This document shows, in pieces, positions 17,668 through 27,514 of a DNA stretch of 64,000 nucleotides. The stretch comes from Claveliimonas monacensis. GTDB taxonomy: Bacteria > Bacillota > Clostridia > Lachnospirales > Lachnospiraceae. The stretch spans positions 33,405 to 97,404 of the forward strand of contig NZ_JADCKL010000011.1 of NCBI RefSeq assembly GCF_014982975.1, in the 5' to 3' direction. The translations under genes and the position numbers were made by a program. The notes beneath the pieces are model-generated. The model was not told the DNA's origin and searched no databases. It saw only the letters and a list, made by a program, of their open reading frames with translations. Position 1 is the stretch's first letter; every line of letters starts with the position of its first letter.

Positions 17668-19374
17668 ATGGAATTTTTAAAAAGAAAACTCCCGACAGGA
17701 ATAGACGATTTTGAAAAATTGAGAAAAAATGATTTCTACTACATTGATAAGACAGGATTGATCAAAGACCTGCTTGATAACTGGGGAGAAGTAAATCTTT
17801 TTACCAGACCAAGAAGATTTGGCAAATCATTAAATATGAGTATGCTTCAATCCTTCTTTTCCATTGATAGTGATCCTTCGGTCTTTAAAGGACTGAAGAT
17901 AATGAATCAAGAAGCACTATGCGAGAAATATATGGGGCAGTATCCGGTAATCTCTATTTCGTTAAAGGGAATCAACGGACAAACTTATGAAACTGCTTTT
18001 AAGATGGCAATCCGGGTGATAAATGAAGCTGCTTCGGGAATGGAATACTTATTGGAAAGCACACGATTATCTGAAAACGATAAGAACAGTTTCAGAGAAC
18101 TGTTAAAAAGAGATATGGATGAAACAGCTCTTTTTGGAAGCCTTCGTGAATTATCCCGTTTATTAGAAAAACATTATGAGAAAAACACGATCATTCTTAT
18201 CGATGAATATGACGTTCCCCTTGCAAAAGCATTTGAGAATGGCTATTATGAGCAGATGACCTTCCTAATCCGAAATCTGTTTGAGCAGGCCCTTAAATCT
18301 AATAGGAGCCTGAAGTTTGCAGTGCTTGTCGGCTGCATGAGGATTCCGAACGAGAGTATTTTTACTGGATTAAATAATCTAAAAATACGATCTGTTGTAG
18401 ATGTGGAATTTGATGAGTACTTTGGATTTACAGATGCAGAGGTTCGAAATCTTTTGCAATATTATGAACTTATGGACCATTATGACATCGTAAAAGAGTG
18501 GTATGATGGGTATCGGTTTGGGAATATTGATGTCTACTGTCCGTGGGATGTGCTGAATTACTGCGATACACTTAGGAGCAATCCGGACGCAATGCCACAG
18601 AATTATTGGATAAATACCAGTAGTAATGACGCAGTGAGAGTGTTTATTGAACAATCCGATAATGGAACAACAAAAAGAGAGATTGAACGTTTAGTGGCAG
18701 GTGAGGAAATTAAAAAAGAAATCAGGCAGGAACTGACGTATAAAGATATGTACCGCAGTATTGATAATCTGTGGAGCGTATTGTTTACAACGGGTTATTT
18801 AACACAAAAGGGCAGACCGGAAGGAAATGAAATTTCTCTGGCAATCCCTAATGTGGAGATTCGAAATATTTTCACCAGTCAGATCATGGAATTCTTTAAG
18901 GAACAGGTAAAAGAGGATGGACATACTTTGAACCTATTCTGTGATGCACTGGAAAGAGGGGATGCCAGGGAAGTAGAACAATGTTTTACCGGGTATCTTA
19001 AGAAGACGATCAGTATTCGTGATACTTTTGTGAAAAAGCCAATGAAGGAAAACTTCTATCATGGTATTTTACTGGGAATATTAGGTGTAAAAGATAAATG
19101 GGGAATTTCCTCTAACCGGGAAACTGGAGATGGTTATAGTGATATCGTTGTGGAAACAGAAAATAGTGCAACAGGAATCATATTGGAAATAAAGTATGCA
19201 CATGATGGGAACCTGGAAGAAAGTTGTAAAAATGCCCTTGAACAGATCGTAAATACCCATTATGAAGAGGAATTGAAAAATGAAGGGGTTGACAGAATCC
19301 TGAAATACGGTATTGCTTGTTATAAGAAACGCTGTAAAGTTCAGCTCATTGGCGAGGAAGAAGGTATATTATAG
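17668..19374 (+). CDS. AAA-ATPase-like / DUF1703 (PD-(D/E)XK) protein, copy 2
   Basis: Same architecture as copy 1: FYYIDKTGLIKDLL, P-loop region LFTRPRRFGKSLNMSM, Walker B IILIDEYDVPLAKAF, the WYDGYRFG and YWINTSSND motifs, and the C-terminal nuclease SNRETGDGYSDIVVE, ILEIKYA. The ATG at 17668 is chosen because the family starts a few residues before LPTGIDDFEKLR; upstream in-frame codons back to 17512 run into leader R1. The two copies are clearly diverged, so the duplication is old. Confidence 0.88.
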   Translation: MEFLKRKLPTGIDDFEKLRKNDFYYIDKTGLIKDLLDNWGEVNLFTRPRRFGKSLNMSMLQSFFSIDSDPSVFKGLKIMNQEALCEKYMGQYPVISISLKGINGQTYETAFKMAIRVINEAASGMEYLLESTRLSENDKNSFRELLKRDMDETALFGSLRELSRLLEKHYEKNTIILIDEYDVPLAKAFENGYYEQMTFLIRNLFEQALKSNRSLKFAVLVGCMRIPNESIFTGLNNLKIRSVVDVEFDEYFGFTDAEVRNLLQYYELMDHYDIVKEWYDGYRFGNIDVYCPWDVLNYCDTLRSNPDAMPQNYWINTSSNDAVRVFIEQSDNGTTKREIERLVAGEEIKKEIRQELTYKDMYRSIDNLWSVLFTTGYLTQKGRPEGNEISLAIPNVEIRNIFTSQIMEFFKEQVKEDGHTLNLFCDALERGDAREVEQCFTGYLKKTISIRDTFVKKPMKENFYHGILLGILGVKDKWGISSNRETGDGYSDIVVETENSATGIILEIKYAHDGNLEESCKNALEQIVNTHYEEELKNEGVDRILKYGIACYKKRCKVQLIGEEEGIL

Positions 19375-19429
19375 TATTTTCGAATATACATTTGAATACT
19401 GTTTGCGCAGGATATATAGACAGAAGATG

Positions 19430-19599
19430 GAGGGAATGCTATAATCAGTTTGTAATCATTTTTATGTCGGATAAAAATTCCAGGCATATATTGATTTTGT
19501 TCTGCATATGCAGAAGTTAAATTATGGCAGATTCTGCAAAAAAATATATAGGATGAAGAAGACAAGGTATAGAAAGAATTTTATATCTTGTCTTTTTTT
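19430..19599 (+). repeat. repeated leader element R2 with terminator hairpin
   Basis: Second copy of the element at 17325-17522. The terminator stem is GACAAGGTATA/TATATCTTGTC (19561-19592), where one base pair of R1 becomes a G-U wobble, followed by TTTTTTT. A CTGCATATGCAG palindrome lies upstream. It precedes the MoxR-like gene by about 40 bases, so it may act as an attenuator for that operon. Confidence 0.6.
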
Positions 19600-19640
19600 A
19601 TGCCTAAAATCTATTGCCAGAAAAGAAAGGAGAAAAAACA

Positions 19641-21431
19641 ATGGCACAGATTAAATTATTTGATACATGGACGTATGCAAAAGAAATACCGGAGCCATTT
19701 TCTAAATTTATGAAAGAATTAAAAATTCGGAAAACCACATTTGAAGCAGGATGGCTTTCACAGTACAACGATGGGAAACAGGCTACTTTACACCCAGCTA
19801 CTTTGTATGCGGTATTGGCGGTCGCAAAAATATATTTGCGGCAATCTTCCGGAGCAATCGGAATTCAAAGAGGGAATAATGGCCTTTTGAATTTTTATTG
19901 TATGGAGTACCCAAAAGGCGGGGACACCTATGCGCTCATTTATAATCCCATAAGCGCACGCATGCATGGATCTGTCGTATCCGATCAGAAAGAGTTTTTA
20001 GCTCTTCCGGCAGTCAGCCAGAAAGAAAGCGATGGGCAGGAAATCTTGGCAATGTTGGTTTATGTAAGCCTGGAGAAAGAGGAAGCATTTTATAATCTGG
20101 AATTTGCCCAGAATTTTGTTACGCTTGCCAAAGAAATGCAGGATGGATGGCCAGATCCCAAGAACGCATTAAAAGCTGCTTTCCTCTGCTGTGATAACCT
20201 GTACCGAAGAATGGAAAATGTCAGTGCGTATCCCAACGAAGAAATTCCGTTCGACAAATCTCAGCTTGACCAGGATGGGATCGAAATGCTGTCCCCATTA
20301 GCTGTACGAAGTCAGTTGTATGCACCGAATACGGCGATAAAAGGAAAGTTTGAGATCCTGGGTGAAGAAGAAAAGGCAAGGAGCTGGACTTTAAAAGAGC
20401 TGAAAGAAGTGTACGGACAAAATTGGGATGTCCCCAGTCAGTATAGGAACAAAATCCCTGCACTTCCAGAAGATATGAGAGTAGGAGAATATGCACAGGA
20501 TATCCTTTCTGCAATCGTGGAGTCGCCATTCCGGAAATTTATGGTTACAGGCGACGCCGGTACAGGGAAAACGACAGATGCACAGATTATTGCACAAATC
20601 TTAGGGGTTCCCTATTTCGCATTAAACTGCGGCCCGGATACAGATGAAAACAAGCTGGTAGTGAGTATCTATCCAAATTCCAGAAAGCAGTTTCGGGAGA
20701 AGATAGAAATGCCAACATTAAAGGAATTTGTAAATGCTCCAGGAAAAGCAGTTGAAAAATTGGGTGGTTATTTAAATGAAAATGCGACGCAAAGTGAAGC
20801 ATTTCGGACACTTTTAGAAAGAGCGGCCCAGGCAGGCTATCAGAAGGCAAAAGCTGAAGGTAATTATGTGATGCAGGAATCGGAGATCATAACAGGCTGC
20901 CGGATGCCGGCTGTTATCGAAATCATGGAGGCTTCTCTGATTACAGAACCAGGAACATTAGGTGCATTGAACCGTCTGTTGGATGATTCAAAACAGATTG
21001 ACCTCATCTATGGAGAAACGATTGTAAGGGATCCTAACGCAATTATCTTTATTACAACAAATTTAAATTATGTGGCTAATCGGGAAATGGACTTTTCTGT
21101 TATCTCACGGATGAACAAAGTGCAGCATAGAAAACCGCTGACTGCAGAAGAATTGGTGGATCGTGTGATGTATCGGACCGGCTGCAGGGAAAAGGATATG
21201 CTGCGGAAAATGGCAGAGATGTTTATCAAGATGGGCGAGCTTATGAAAACGGAATTTGGCAAGAAAGGGGTATGCGGATACCGTGAGTTTGAAAACTGGA
21301 CCATTGAGTATATGCGCCTGAACAATGTGATAAAGGCAGCCGAGGATACGGTTCTTGCGAAACTTTCTGCGGATGAAGAGGATCGTGCATTGATCCGGGC
21401 TTCCTGTATGAGCCTGTTCCAAGCTGCGTGA
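19641..21431 (+). CDS. MoxR-like AAA+ ATPase
   Basis: Residues ~285-540 form an AAA+ core: Walker A VTGDAGTGKTTDAQI, an intervening insert, a Walker B-like strand AVIEIMEASLI, LGALNRLLDDS, and sensor 1 IIFITTNLN. The Walker B aspartate appears to be Met (EIMEA instead of hhDEA), though the glutamate is kept. The N-terminal ~280 residues are an unrecognised domain. The next gene encodes a vWA protein starting 11 bases later; MoxR-vWA pairs are a recurrent chaperone-like module that remodels or loads partner proteins. Confidence 0.8.
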   Translation: MAQIKLFDTWTYAKEIPEPFSKFMKELKIRKTTFEAGWLSQYNDGKQATLHPATLYAVLAVAKIYLRQSSGAIGIQRGNNGLLNFYCMEYPKGGDTYALIYNPISARMHGSVVSDQKEFLALPAVSQKESDGQEILAMLVYVSLEKEEAFYNLEFAQNFVTLAKEMQDGWPDPKNALKAAFLCCDNLYRRMENVSAYPNEEIPFDKSQLDQDGIEMLSPLAVRSQLYAPNTAIKGKFEILGEEEKARSWTLKELKEVYGQNWDVPSQYRNKIPALPEDMRVGEYAQDILSAIVESPFRKFMVTGDAGTGKTTDAQIIAQILGVPYFALNCGPDTDENKLVVSIYPNSRKQFREKIEMPTLKEFVNAPGKAVEKLGGYLNENATQSEAFRTLLERAAQAGYQKAKAEGNYVMQESEIITGCRMPAVIEIMEASLITEPGTLGALNRLLDDSKQIDLIYGETIVRDPNAIIFITTNLNYVANREMDFSVISRMNKVQHRKPLTAEELVDRVMYRTGCREKDMLRKMAEMFIKMGELMKTEFGKKGVCGYREFENWTIEYMRLNNVIKAAEDTVLAKLSADEEDRALIRASCMSLFQAA

Positions 21432-21442
21432 AAGGATTAATT

Positions 21443-23530
21443 ATGGAAGGAAAAGAAAGATTCTTGCTCGAAGCGGAAAAAATGCTTTCCGATTATGAGT
21501 TTTTTACGTCCCCTCGTTTTATGCGTCTGCTACATCACGTGGGAAAAGAGATTACAGACCGTCATAATGCAAAAGTCCGGACTTATGGAGCGCCGGATGA
21601 AAACCGGGCGGGCTATTTTGAAGGCACTTATACTTATATCAATGTGCTCAATGAAATCACACAGAGTTTTCCATCATTGGAACTGCGTGGAGAAAGTATT
21701 TTGGGTGTACTGGGACATGAATGTGGACATCAAAATTATTCCAGTATTTATCTGCGGAAAAAATATGTCGAAGGGATAAGTAACGGGATCCTATATCCTT
21801 ATTTTCCTAAGCCACGTTCAGAAAAAGAGCGGCTGTATGCAGAGCAGATGAAGGAACTATTTGTACGGAAAGACAGAATTGCAATCGAACTCTATCTGAC
21901 CATGGCTGCACCCCTTCACGGATTGCTGGAAGACGTCTATATCGAAGAACGTATGATGAAAAGGTTCCCGGGAAGTATCCGGAGAGGGATACAGGGGAAT
22001 CGAAAACGTATTATGGAACGTTACGACAGCGTAAAAAAGCTGGATAAAGGCGGTGATAAGCTGGGAACTATGGCCTCTGTACTTACGGAATATATGTTTA
22101 CGAAGCGTGTGAATGCATGGGATGGAGAAATACAATTATATGCAGATTTTCTAAGAGAATGTATACCGCTGATCCATCAGGCGGCCCATGATGTAAGAGA
22201 GAGCAGCCGTTTTATTGCTACGAACCAGATTTTGCTTGCTATCTGGCCGTTGCTCTTAGAAAAAATTGAGGAATTACAAGAAATGATGGAGCAGACGCCG
22301 CCAGAGAAGCAGGAGGATCTGATAAAGAAAACCGCAGAAAAGATCCAGACGCAAATGCCTCAGTATTCAGAAGAGCCTATCTGCCGGGAGCACCGCATGG
22401 AAGAAATGAATGCCTCTGATGTGAAATGGACCGGAGCGGATAGGAAAGAGGAAACCGGAGAAGAAAGACCGGATGGACAAAACGGGGATATAAAAGATTT
22501 TACAGAAGCCGGAAAGATAAAAGAAGCACATCCGGAGGACAAAAAACCATTGGAAGAACTATCCGTAGATTTTCCAAAGGAAATTGATATCAGCCGGGAG
22601 TTAAGGAAGATCCGCCATGAGCTTGCAGAAGAAAAAACAGAGAAGATGATGACCGATGCAATGCGGGAAGCGTTGAAAAATTTCCTGGAAGGTGTCAAAT
22701 TCCATCCGGTAAATGAAGCAATTCCAAAGGAAGTCATACGAAAGGATAAGCCATCCAAAAAGGCAGAATTGATGTATGAGCAAATAAAGCCGGAAATTCA
22801 AAGGGTACTTAGTGAATTCCTCGTATTGGTTCAGCCGATCCTGATGACCAGAAAATCCAGAATACGAAGGAAGCAATTCTTTGGAAAATCATTGGATATG
22901 AAAAACTTGTGGGATCCTCAGGACCGGGTTTTTAAAACGAAAATTTCGGATAAAAATAATTTTAATACGGCAATTGCAGTCCTTATGGATCAGTCCGCAT
23001 CCATTGATGAGAGAAGAAGACTTGCCTCTATATTGGCTACACTTTGTATTGTAGAATTCGCACAGTATTTGAAAATACCAGTATGCGTATATGGGCACTG
23101 CACAGACTTTCGAAGACCTGAGCATTTTGGAAAAGAGACGGTTTGCCTTCATTCTTACATGGAATTTGAGGACAGGAATCATGAAAAATTAAGGATCCTT
23201 GACATGAAACCAGGCGGAGCCAACCGGGACGGAGTGGCTTTGCAGTATATGGAGGAAAAACTAAAAAGAAGAAAGGAAAGGCAGAAGCTTTTATTCTTTA
23301 CTTGTGACGGGTTACCGAATGCAAGCGATTATGGAGGCGAAGTAGCAAGAGATGATTTAAAACAGATCCAGAAGGAACTTCACAGAGATGGGATCCATCT
23401 TCTTGTGGCGGCGATTGGAGAAGACCAGGAAGAAATCCATAAAATTTATGGGAATTCTTGTATCAATACAAGCGATCTATCAGCTCTTCCTGGAGAAATC
23501 TGCAAAAGATTATTGCAGATGATCCTGTAA
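21443..23530 (+). CDS. HEXXH metallopeptidase-like plus vWA domain protein
   Basis: The N-terminal half contains GVLGHECGHQNYSS, an HEXXH motif (about residues 92-96), and HGLLEDVYIEERM further on, as in putative metallopeptidase domains of vWA-linked proteins. A charged linker follows. The C-terminal ~200 residues are a vWA domain with MIDAS DQSAS (AVLMDQSASIDERR), GGANRDG and FTCDGLPNASDY. Together with the MoxR-like ATPase upstream it forms a MoxR-vWA module. The ATG at 21443 (AAGGA, 7 bases) is preferred to GTG at 21428. Confidence 0.8.
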   Translation: MEGKERFLLEAEKMLSDYEFFTSPRFMRLLHHVGKEITDRHNAKVRTYGAPDENRAGYFEGTYTYINVLNEITQSFPSLELRGESILGVLGHECGHQNYSSIYLRKKYVEGISNGILYPYFPKPRSEKERLYAEQMKELFVRKDRIAIELYLTMAAPLHGLLEDVYIEERMMKRFPGSIRRGIQGNRKRIMERYDSVKKLDKGGDKLGTMASVLTEYMFTKRVNAWDGEIQLYADFLRECIPLIHQAAHDVRESSRFIATNQILLAIWPLLLEKIEELQEMMEQTPPEKQEDLIKKTAEKIQTQMPQYSEEPICREHRMEEMNASDVKWTGADRKEETGEERPDGQNGDIKDFTEAGKIKEAHPEDKKPLEELSVDFPKEIDISRELRKIRHELAEEKTEKMMTDAMREALKNFLEGVKFHPVNEAIPKEVIRKDKPSKKAELMYEQIKPEIQRVLSEFLVLVQPILMTRKSRIRRKQFFGKSLDMKNLWDPQDRVFKTKISDKNNFNTAIAVLMDQSASIDERRRLASILATLCIVEFAQYLKIPVCVYGHCTDFRRPEHFGKETVCLHSYMEFEDRNHEKLRILDMKPGGANRDGVALQYMEEKLKRRKERQKLLFFTCDGLPNASDYGGEVARDDLKQIQKELHRDGIHLLVAAIGEDQEEIHKIYGNSCINTSDLSALPGEICKRLLQMIL

Positions 23531-23580
23531 CAGAAAATAGGAAACTGAAGGAGAAGAAACTTTTATATGGAGAGAGTACT

Positions 23581-23991
23581 ATGGAAAATAATGTAATCAG
23601 AGGATTTTTTCAAGTAGGATATTTGATCAAATTGGGGGAAAATCTTTATTTTCGCCAGATTTTAAAAGGAAGGATCCAGTATGGAAAGGAGTGGGAAGCA
23701 CGATTTTTTGGCAGCTTCAGAGAGGCAGAAAGCTTTGCCTTGAAACATCTTTGGTATACCGGAATGGATCCTAAAATCTGCAGAAGGGCATGGGCAATTC
23801 TGTCTGCAGATTGTGAGGAAGGAAAAGAAAAATTCTGGGATGGGAGAGTATTTACTTCTGATGGGAGGAGAGCAAAACTGTTTCATAATCCAAAAGAAAT
23901 GAGAAATTACATAAAAAGGCATGGAATGTCGCAAAAGGTATATGATGATCTGCTGGTAGTAGAGGAAAAGCAGATCCGTAATGCAGCATAA
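23581..23991 (+). CDS. small hypothetical protein downstream of the vWA gene
   Basis: The 136-residue protein is not recognised. It reads FFGSFREAESFALKHLWYTG and later FHNPKEMRNYIKRHGMSQKV; it is soluble, mixed alpha/beta, and without a catalytic motif I can name. The ATG at 23581 is favoured by GGAGAG 6 bases upstream. Confidence 0.65.
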   Translation: MENNVIRGFFQVGYLIKLGENLYFRQILKGRIQYGKEWEARFFGSFREAESFALKHLWYTGMDPKICRRAWAILSADCEEGKEKFWDGRVFTSDGRRAKLFHNPKEMRNYIKRHGMSQKVYDDLLVVEEKQIRNAA

Positions 23992-24008
23992 GAGAAAGGA
24001 AGAACAGG

Positions 24009-24332
24009 ATGAAAAATATGAATTTATCAAGAGTGAAAAGAGCAGTGCAAAAGAAAAAGCGTTTTATGATCAAAGACCATCATAAGAAAGTGTATGTTGG
24101 GCAGATCCGGGAACCTCATATTATTCAGAGTAATGGTTTTTACTCTGTGATCGCTGATCAGCCGGAGCATGAGATTTCTCGTGTGAATAATGGTAAGGGC
24201 TCCTGGTTTGCTTACGGAAAGGCTTCCGATTGGGATTTTACAGAAAAAGGAGGACGCTATTACCGAAACGGTTTGGCGCATATCCCTGAAAATCTGATCT
24301 GGGAAATCGAATTTCTTGAGGTGTGCATATGA
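24009..24332 (+). CDS. small basic hypothetical protein
   Basis: The 107-residue product starts with a strongly basic segment (SRVKRAVQKKKRFMIKDHHK) followed by strand-rich sequence (FYSVIADQPEHEIS, GSWFAYGKASDWDF). Not recognised. It follows the previous gene by 17 bases and overlaps the next by 4, so it is part of the same operon. Confidence 0.6.
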   Translation: MKNMNLSRVKRAVQKKKRFMIKDHHKKVYVGQIREPHIIQSNGFYSVIADQPEHEISRVNNGKGSWFAYGKASDWDFTEKGGRYYRNGLAHIPENLIWEIEFLEVCI

Positions 24333-25288
24333 AGATCTTAGCTTGTACCGTATATTGTTCGGCCTATTATCAATCTTCTCTTCAGCTTCCGGAAGCAATC
24401 AAAGATCTTCCGGAAGCAATCCGGTATGCAGAGGAGCATGTCAATGAAATACCTCTCGGAACTTTAAAATACATACCAGACAGTGATGAAATAAGTGAAA
24501 TAGGGTGTGAGATCCTGGAGTTTGATGAGACAGATACTGCAGAAACCAGAGAGAACATAAGAGAGGAACTTCTCGGCAGAGCAATCTTTGATTTTATCGA
24601 CGGCATAAAAGATTTGGAATCACAGGCAGAGACATGGGAGGACCAGGAACTTGCAAATTCCCTGACACGGTTTGCGGATCAGTATTATCCGGCAGATGCC
24701 GTGAGAGAAATCCTTGAAGACGGGGAAGGGATTCTTTCGGGTGCGCAAAAGCTGGATGAAAAGAAAAATCCATACTATTACCTGGAAGGATTCGATGTAG
24801 ATGGATTCCCCTATGTGTTTCGCACAATTGCAGCCGATGACTTAGCTGAGATCTTACATTTTATTGAAAGAACCGAAGTGTTTCACTATTTACTTCCAAA
24901 GTATTCTGATTTTCAGTTCGAATGGGTATGGCAGATACAAGAAGAGGAAACTTCACACCCAGTTTATTTTTATCCCATGGTGTATGGAGACACAGAATTG
25001 ACAGCTTTTTTGGATAAGCTGCAGGATTGGTATTTGAGCGGTACAAATGAGAAAAGCAGTGTATCAGAATTCATTCAGATTATCAATGGGCTTCTGCATG
25101 GATATGTGGTATTAAATCCCCAGTATCTGGATCTGTTCATGCATTTCGAGGAATGGAAAGCTCTCCTGCCAAAAGACGGGAAAAAGCGGTATCTGGAAAC
25201 CTATGAGAAAATAAAAAAAGGAAGCACGCCGGCGGTTCGAAGTGAGTATCGTGGAAGTTTTAAGAAGGACGCTATGAAAGAACTATAG
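24329..25288 (+). CDS. hypothetical acidic protein in the MoxR-vWA operon
   Basis: No family recognised for these ~319 residues. The N-terminal third has IPLGTLKYIPDSDEISEIGC and LLGRAIFDFIDGIKDLE, a style seen in small accessory proteins of Lachnospiraceae elements; the rest includes FEWVWQIQEEETSHPVYFYP. Very acidic overall. The ATG at 24329 overlaps the upstream stop and has GAGGTG before it. Confidence 0.6.
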   Translation: MKILACTVYCSAYYQSSLQLPEAIKDLPEAIRYAEEHVNEIPLGTLKYIPDSDEISEIGCEILEFDETDTAETRENIREELLGRAIFDFIDGIKDLESQAETWEDQELANSLTRFADQYYPADAVREILEDGEGILSGAQKLDEKKNPYYYLEGFDVDGFPYVFRTIAADDLAEILHFIERTEVFHYLLPKYSDFQFEWVWQIQEEETSHPVYFYPMVYGDTELTAFLDKLQDWYLSGTNEKSSVSEFIQIINGLLHGYVVLNPQYLDLFMHFEEWKALLPKDGKKRYLETYEKIKKGSTPAVRSEYRGSFKKDAMKEL

Positions 25289-25316
25289 TATAAAAAATGA
25301 ATCACAGTGAATAAAA

Positions 25317-25341
25317 GGGGGAGGCTTTTGCTTCCTCCTTT
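25317..25341 (+). terminator. terminator or attenuator hairpin before gene 25364
   Basis: GGGGGAGGC pairs with GCTTCCTCC (two G-U) around a TTTT tetraloop, followed by TTTAT. It lies 23 bases before the next start codon, so it may regulate readthrough into the two large genes that follow. Confidence 0.6.
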
Positions 25342-25363
25342 ATCTTTCAGGAAAGGAAAGAAT

Positions 25364-27514
25364 ATGGAAAGATTATACGAAGGTATCCTTGATCTAAGAT
25401 TATGTTCTGATTATGCACGGATGATTTTAAATGCGGTAAAGACAGAAAATAGAAGTATAACCTATAAGGAGTTGCCTTTACGCTATCCCTTCCTATTAGA
25501 AAACAAACAATCTTCGGAAGGAATATATGGGCTTTTATATCCCGGTGAAGTATTGGAACGATACAGGGATAAAACGGAAGACACACTTCAAAAAAGAAGG
25601 GCACTATTACTTGCTCTTGCGATCTGCAGGGATGTATTTGAAAAAGAGATGTTCCATGGAGATCAGTATGCAAGCTTTATAATTCGGTGCAAAAAGGAAG
25701 CTGTCAAGGATCTTTACCTGAAGAGTGCTTTATATATATTGACAGACAACAGAAATGAAAAGGAGACATTACGCAATGAGCTATTCGAATATCCGTACCA
25801 GAAACCGGAAGAGTTGTTTTATGTTTTGGTATTGATGAAAGAAGAGGTACCGGAAGCCTGGGAAAGATGGAAAAATTGTCTTAATGATCTTCTAGGAGTG
25901 AAAAGAGAAAAAAATGCATATATGTATGTGCCGATTTACGAATGGATTATTCGGAATTGCATCGAACAAATCCGCACTTCCAGAGGGAGAAAACTGGCCC
26001 TTTTAAAGGCAATCATAAAACTTCCGAATACTTTTGCCCATGAGAAGAACCGAGTTTACGAGATACTTTCCCAAAATGGGTATAAGAAAGAAGAGATTTT
26101 TTATTTAAATGTCTGGATGCTCCGATATGGGATCGGATCTTATAGTGCAGGACGCCGTTCTATTACAACAGTACGGGCAGTCGAAAAATTCTGTATTTGG
26201 GTATGCAGTCAGGAAGAAGAGTATCCTGACGATGTGTATCGACTATGCAAAGAATTGATACAAGATTTTAAAGAATATCCAGTACATATCGGAGGCCAGG
26301 AAGGAATTCTTGAAGCAATGCACTGCCAGGTGCAGGTGAAAAATGTAAAGGTATATTTATTATTATATGAGCTGCGTAATATCAGAAATTTTAACTGGTC
26401 ATGGCTGCATATTGACCTGCGGGCAGCGAAATATGAGCCGTTGCTTGAAAAACTTGGACAAAAAGAGTTCCAGCATTATGTAGAGAAAACTCTGGCTGGT
26501 GATAATTTTACAAAAGAAGAGCTGCTGACCTACTTGGAGAGATACCGGAGATTAATGGGGACAGATTATCGAACAGTGATGTTTCAAAAATATGATGATA
26601 AATATAACCGTATTTTTCAGAAACTCTGCGATAGACATCTGCTGGACCCGGTTCGCCTGACAAAAAGTATTTTATTGGAAGGAGCAATACGTCCTGACAG
26701 GAAAGAGATCTATGAACGGTATTTGGGTGAATATGTAAGAAAGGCAGATTCACCGCAAAAAATGAGGGTCTTAAGTTTATTTTCGAAAAAGTATTCTGCC
26801 GCCAAGCTAAAGGATATCTTTCAGATCCCGGATTTTTGGATTCAGACAGTCAATATTAGGAAAGGAAGTTGGCGGAAATTTGAAGACATGAATTTTTTAA
26901 AAGGAAAGTTAAATGTTGGAATGATCCGGCAGTTATTTCGCTGGGTTGAAGAAGCCGTGTTCCGGGAAATGACGGAATCCTATATGGAGTTTCTTCTTTA
27001 TCTTTTGGCAAATAAAGAGAATAAGATATGGATACCGCAAGATGTTGGTAGAGAGATGTGTAAGGAATTGGAAAAATATGAGGGGGATGCCTCTTTCATG
27101 AATTATGCACGGAAATTATATTTTAACCAGGAAGAGATAGCCGCCTATAACAGGAGAGTTGAAGAAGAACGGAAAAGCGTAGCCGAAAAGATAAAGCGAG
27201 AAGAACAGCAAAAAGTTCAGAATACGATTGCCAATTTAGCCTGCCTGGACGAAGCGAAGTTTTTAGGTAAGATCAGATGGGAAATTTTGGGGCTTGGTTC
27301 ATCTCGCAATAATGCTGCAGTGGTGAAGCAATTTGTACAGAAACATTATATTATGGAACGGCATGTGTTAACAGCGTGCAGTGAATATTTGACGCTGATC
27401 ATGAAACTAAGAGATTTAGGAACGATAAATGCAAAAGAAGCAATAGAAATCATTAAAAATACGGAGGTAGAACAAAATGATTCAGAAAATAGTGCAGCAT
27501 TTGCAAATTTATAA
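25364..27514 (+). CDS. large helical protein, unknown (possible MoxR-vWA partner)
   Basis: The 716-residue protein is mostly predicted helical, with repeated aromatic and charged helices resembling HEAT/TPR-like scaffolds, and a coiled-coil segment near 600 (RRVEEERKSVAEKIKREEQQ). No enzymatic motif seen. The ATG at 25364 follows GGAAAGGAAAG. Its last 38 bases overlap the next gene. Large helical proteins often accompany MoxR-vWA pairs as the acted-on component; that link is inference. Confidence 0.65.
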   Translation: MERLYEGILDLRLCSDYARMILNAVKTENRSITYKELPLRYPFLLENKQSSEGIYGLLYPGEVLERYRDKTEDTLQKRRALLLALAICRDVFEKEMFHGDQYASFIIRCKKEAVKDLYLKSALYILTDNRNEKETLRNELFEYPYQKPEELFYVLVLMKEEVPEAWERWKNCLNDLLGVKREKNAYMYVPIYEWIIRNCIEQIRTSRGRKLALLKAIIKLPNTFAHEKNRVYEILSQNGYKKEEIFYLNVWMLRYGIGSYSAGRRSITTVRAVEKFCIWVCSQEEEYPDDVYRLCKELIQDFKEYPVHIGGQEGILEAMHCQVQVKNVKVYLLLYELRNIRNFNWSWLHIDLRAAKYEPLLEKLGQKEFQHYVEKTLAGDNFTKEELLTYLERYRRLMGTDYRTVMFQKYDDKYNRIFQKLCDRHLLDPVRLTKSILLEGAIRPDRKEIYERYLGEYVRKADSPQKMRVLSLFSKKYSAAKLKDIFQIPDFWIQTVNIRKGSWRKFEDMNFLKGKLNVGMIRQLFRWVEEAVFREMTESYMEFLLYLLANKENKIWIPQDVGREMCKELEKYEGDASFMNYARKLYFNQEEIAAYNRRVEEERKSVAEKIKREEQQKVQNTIANLACLDEAKFLGKIRWEILGLGSSRNNAAVVKQFVQKHYIMERHVLTACSEYLTLIMKLRDLGTINAKEAIEIIKNTEVEQNDSENSAAFANL

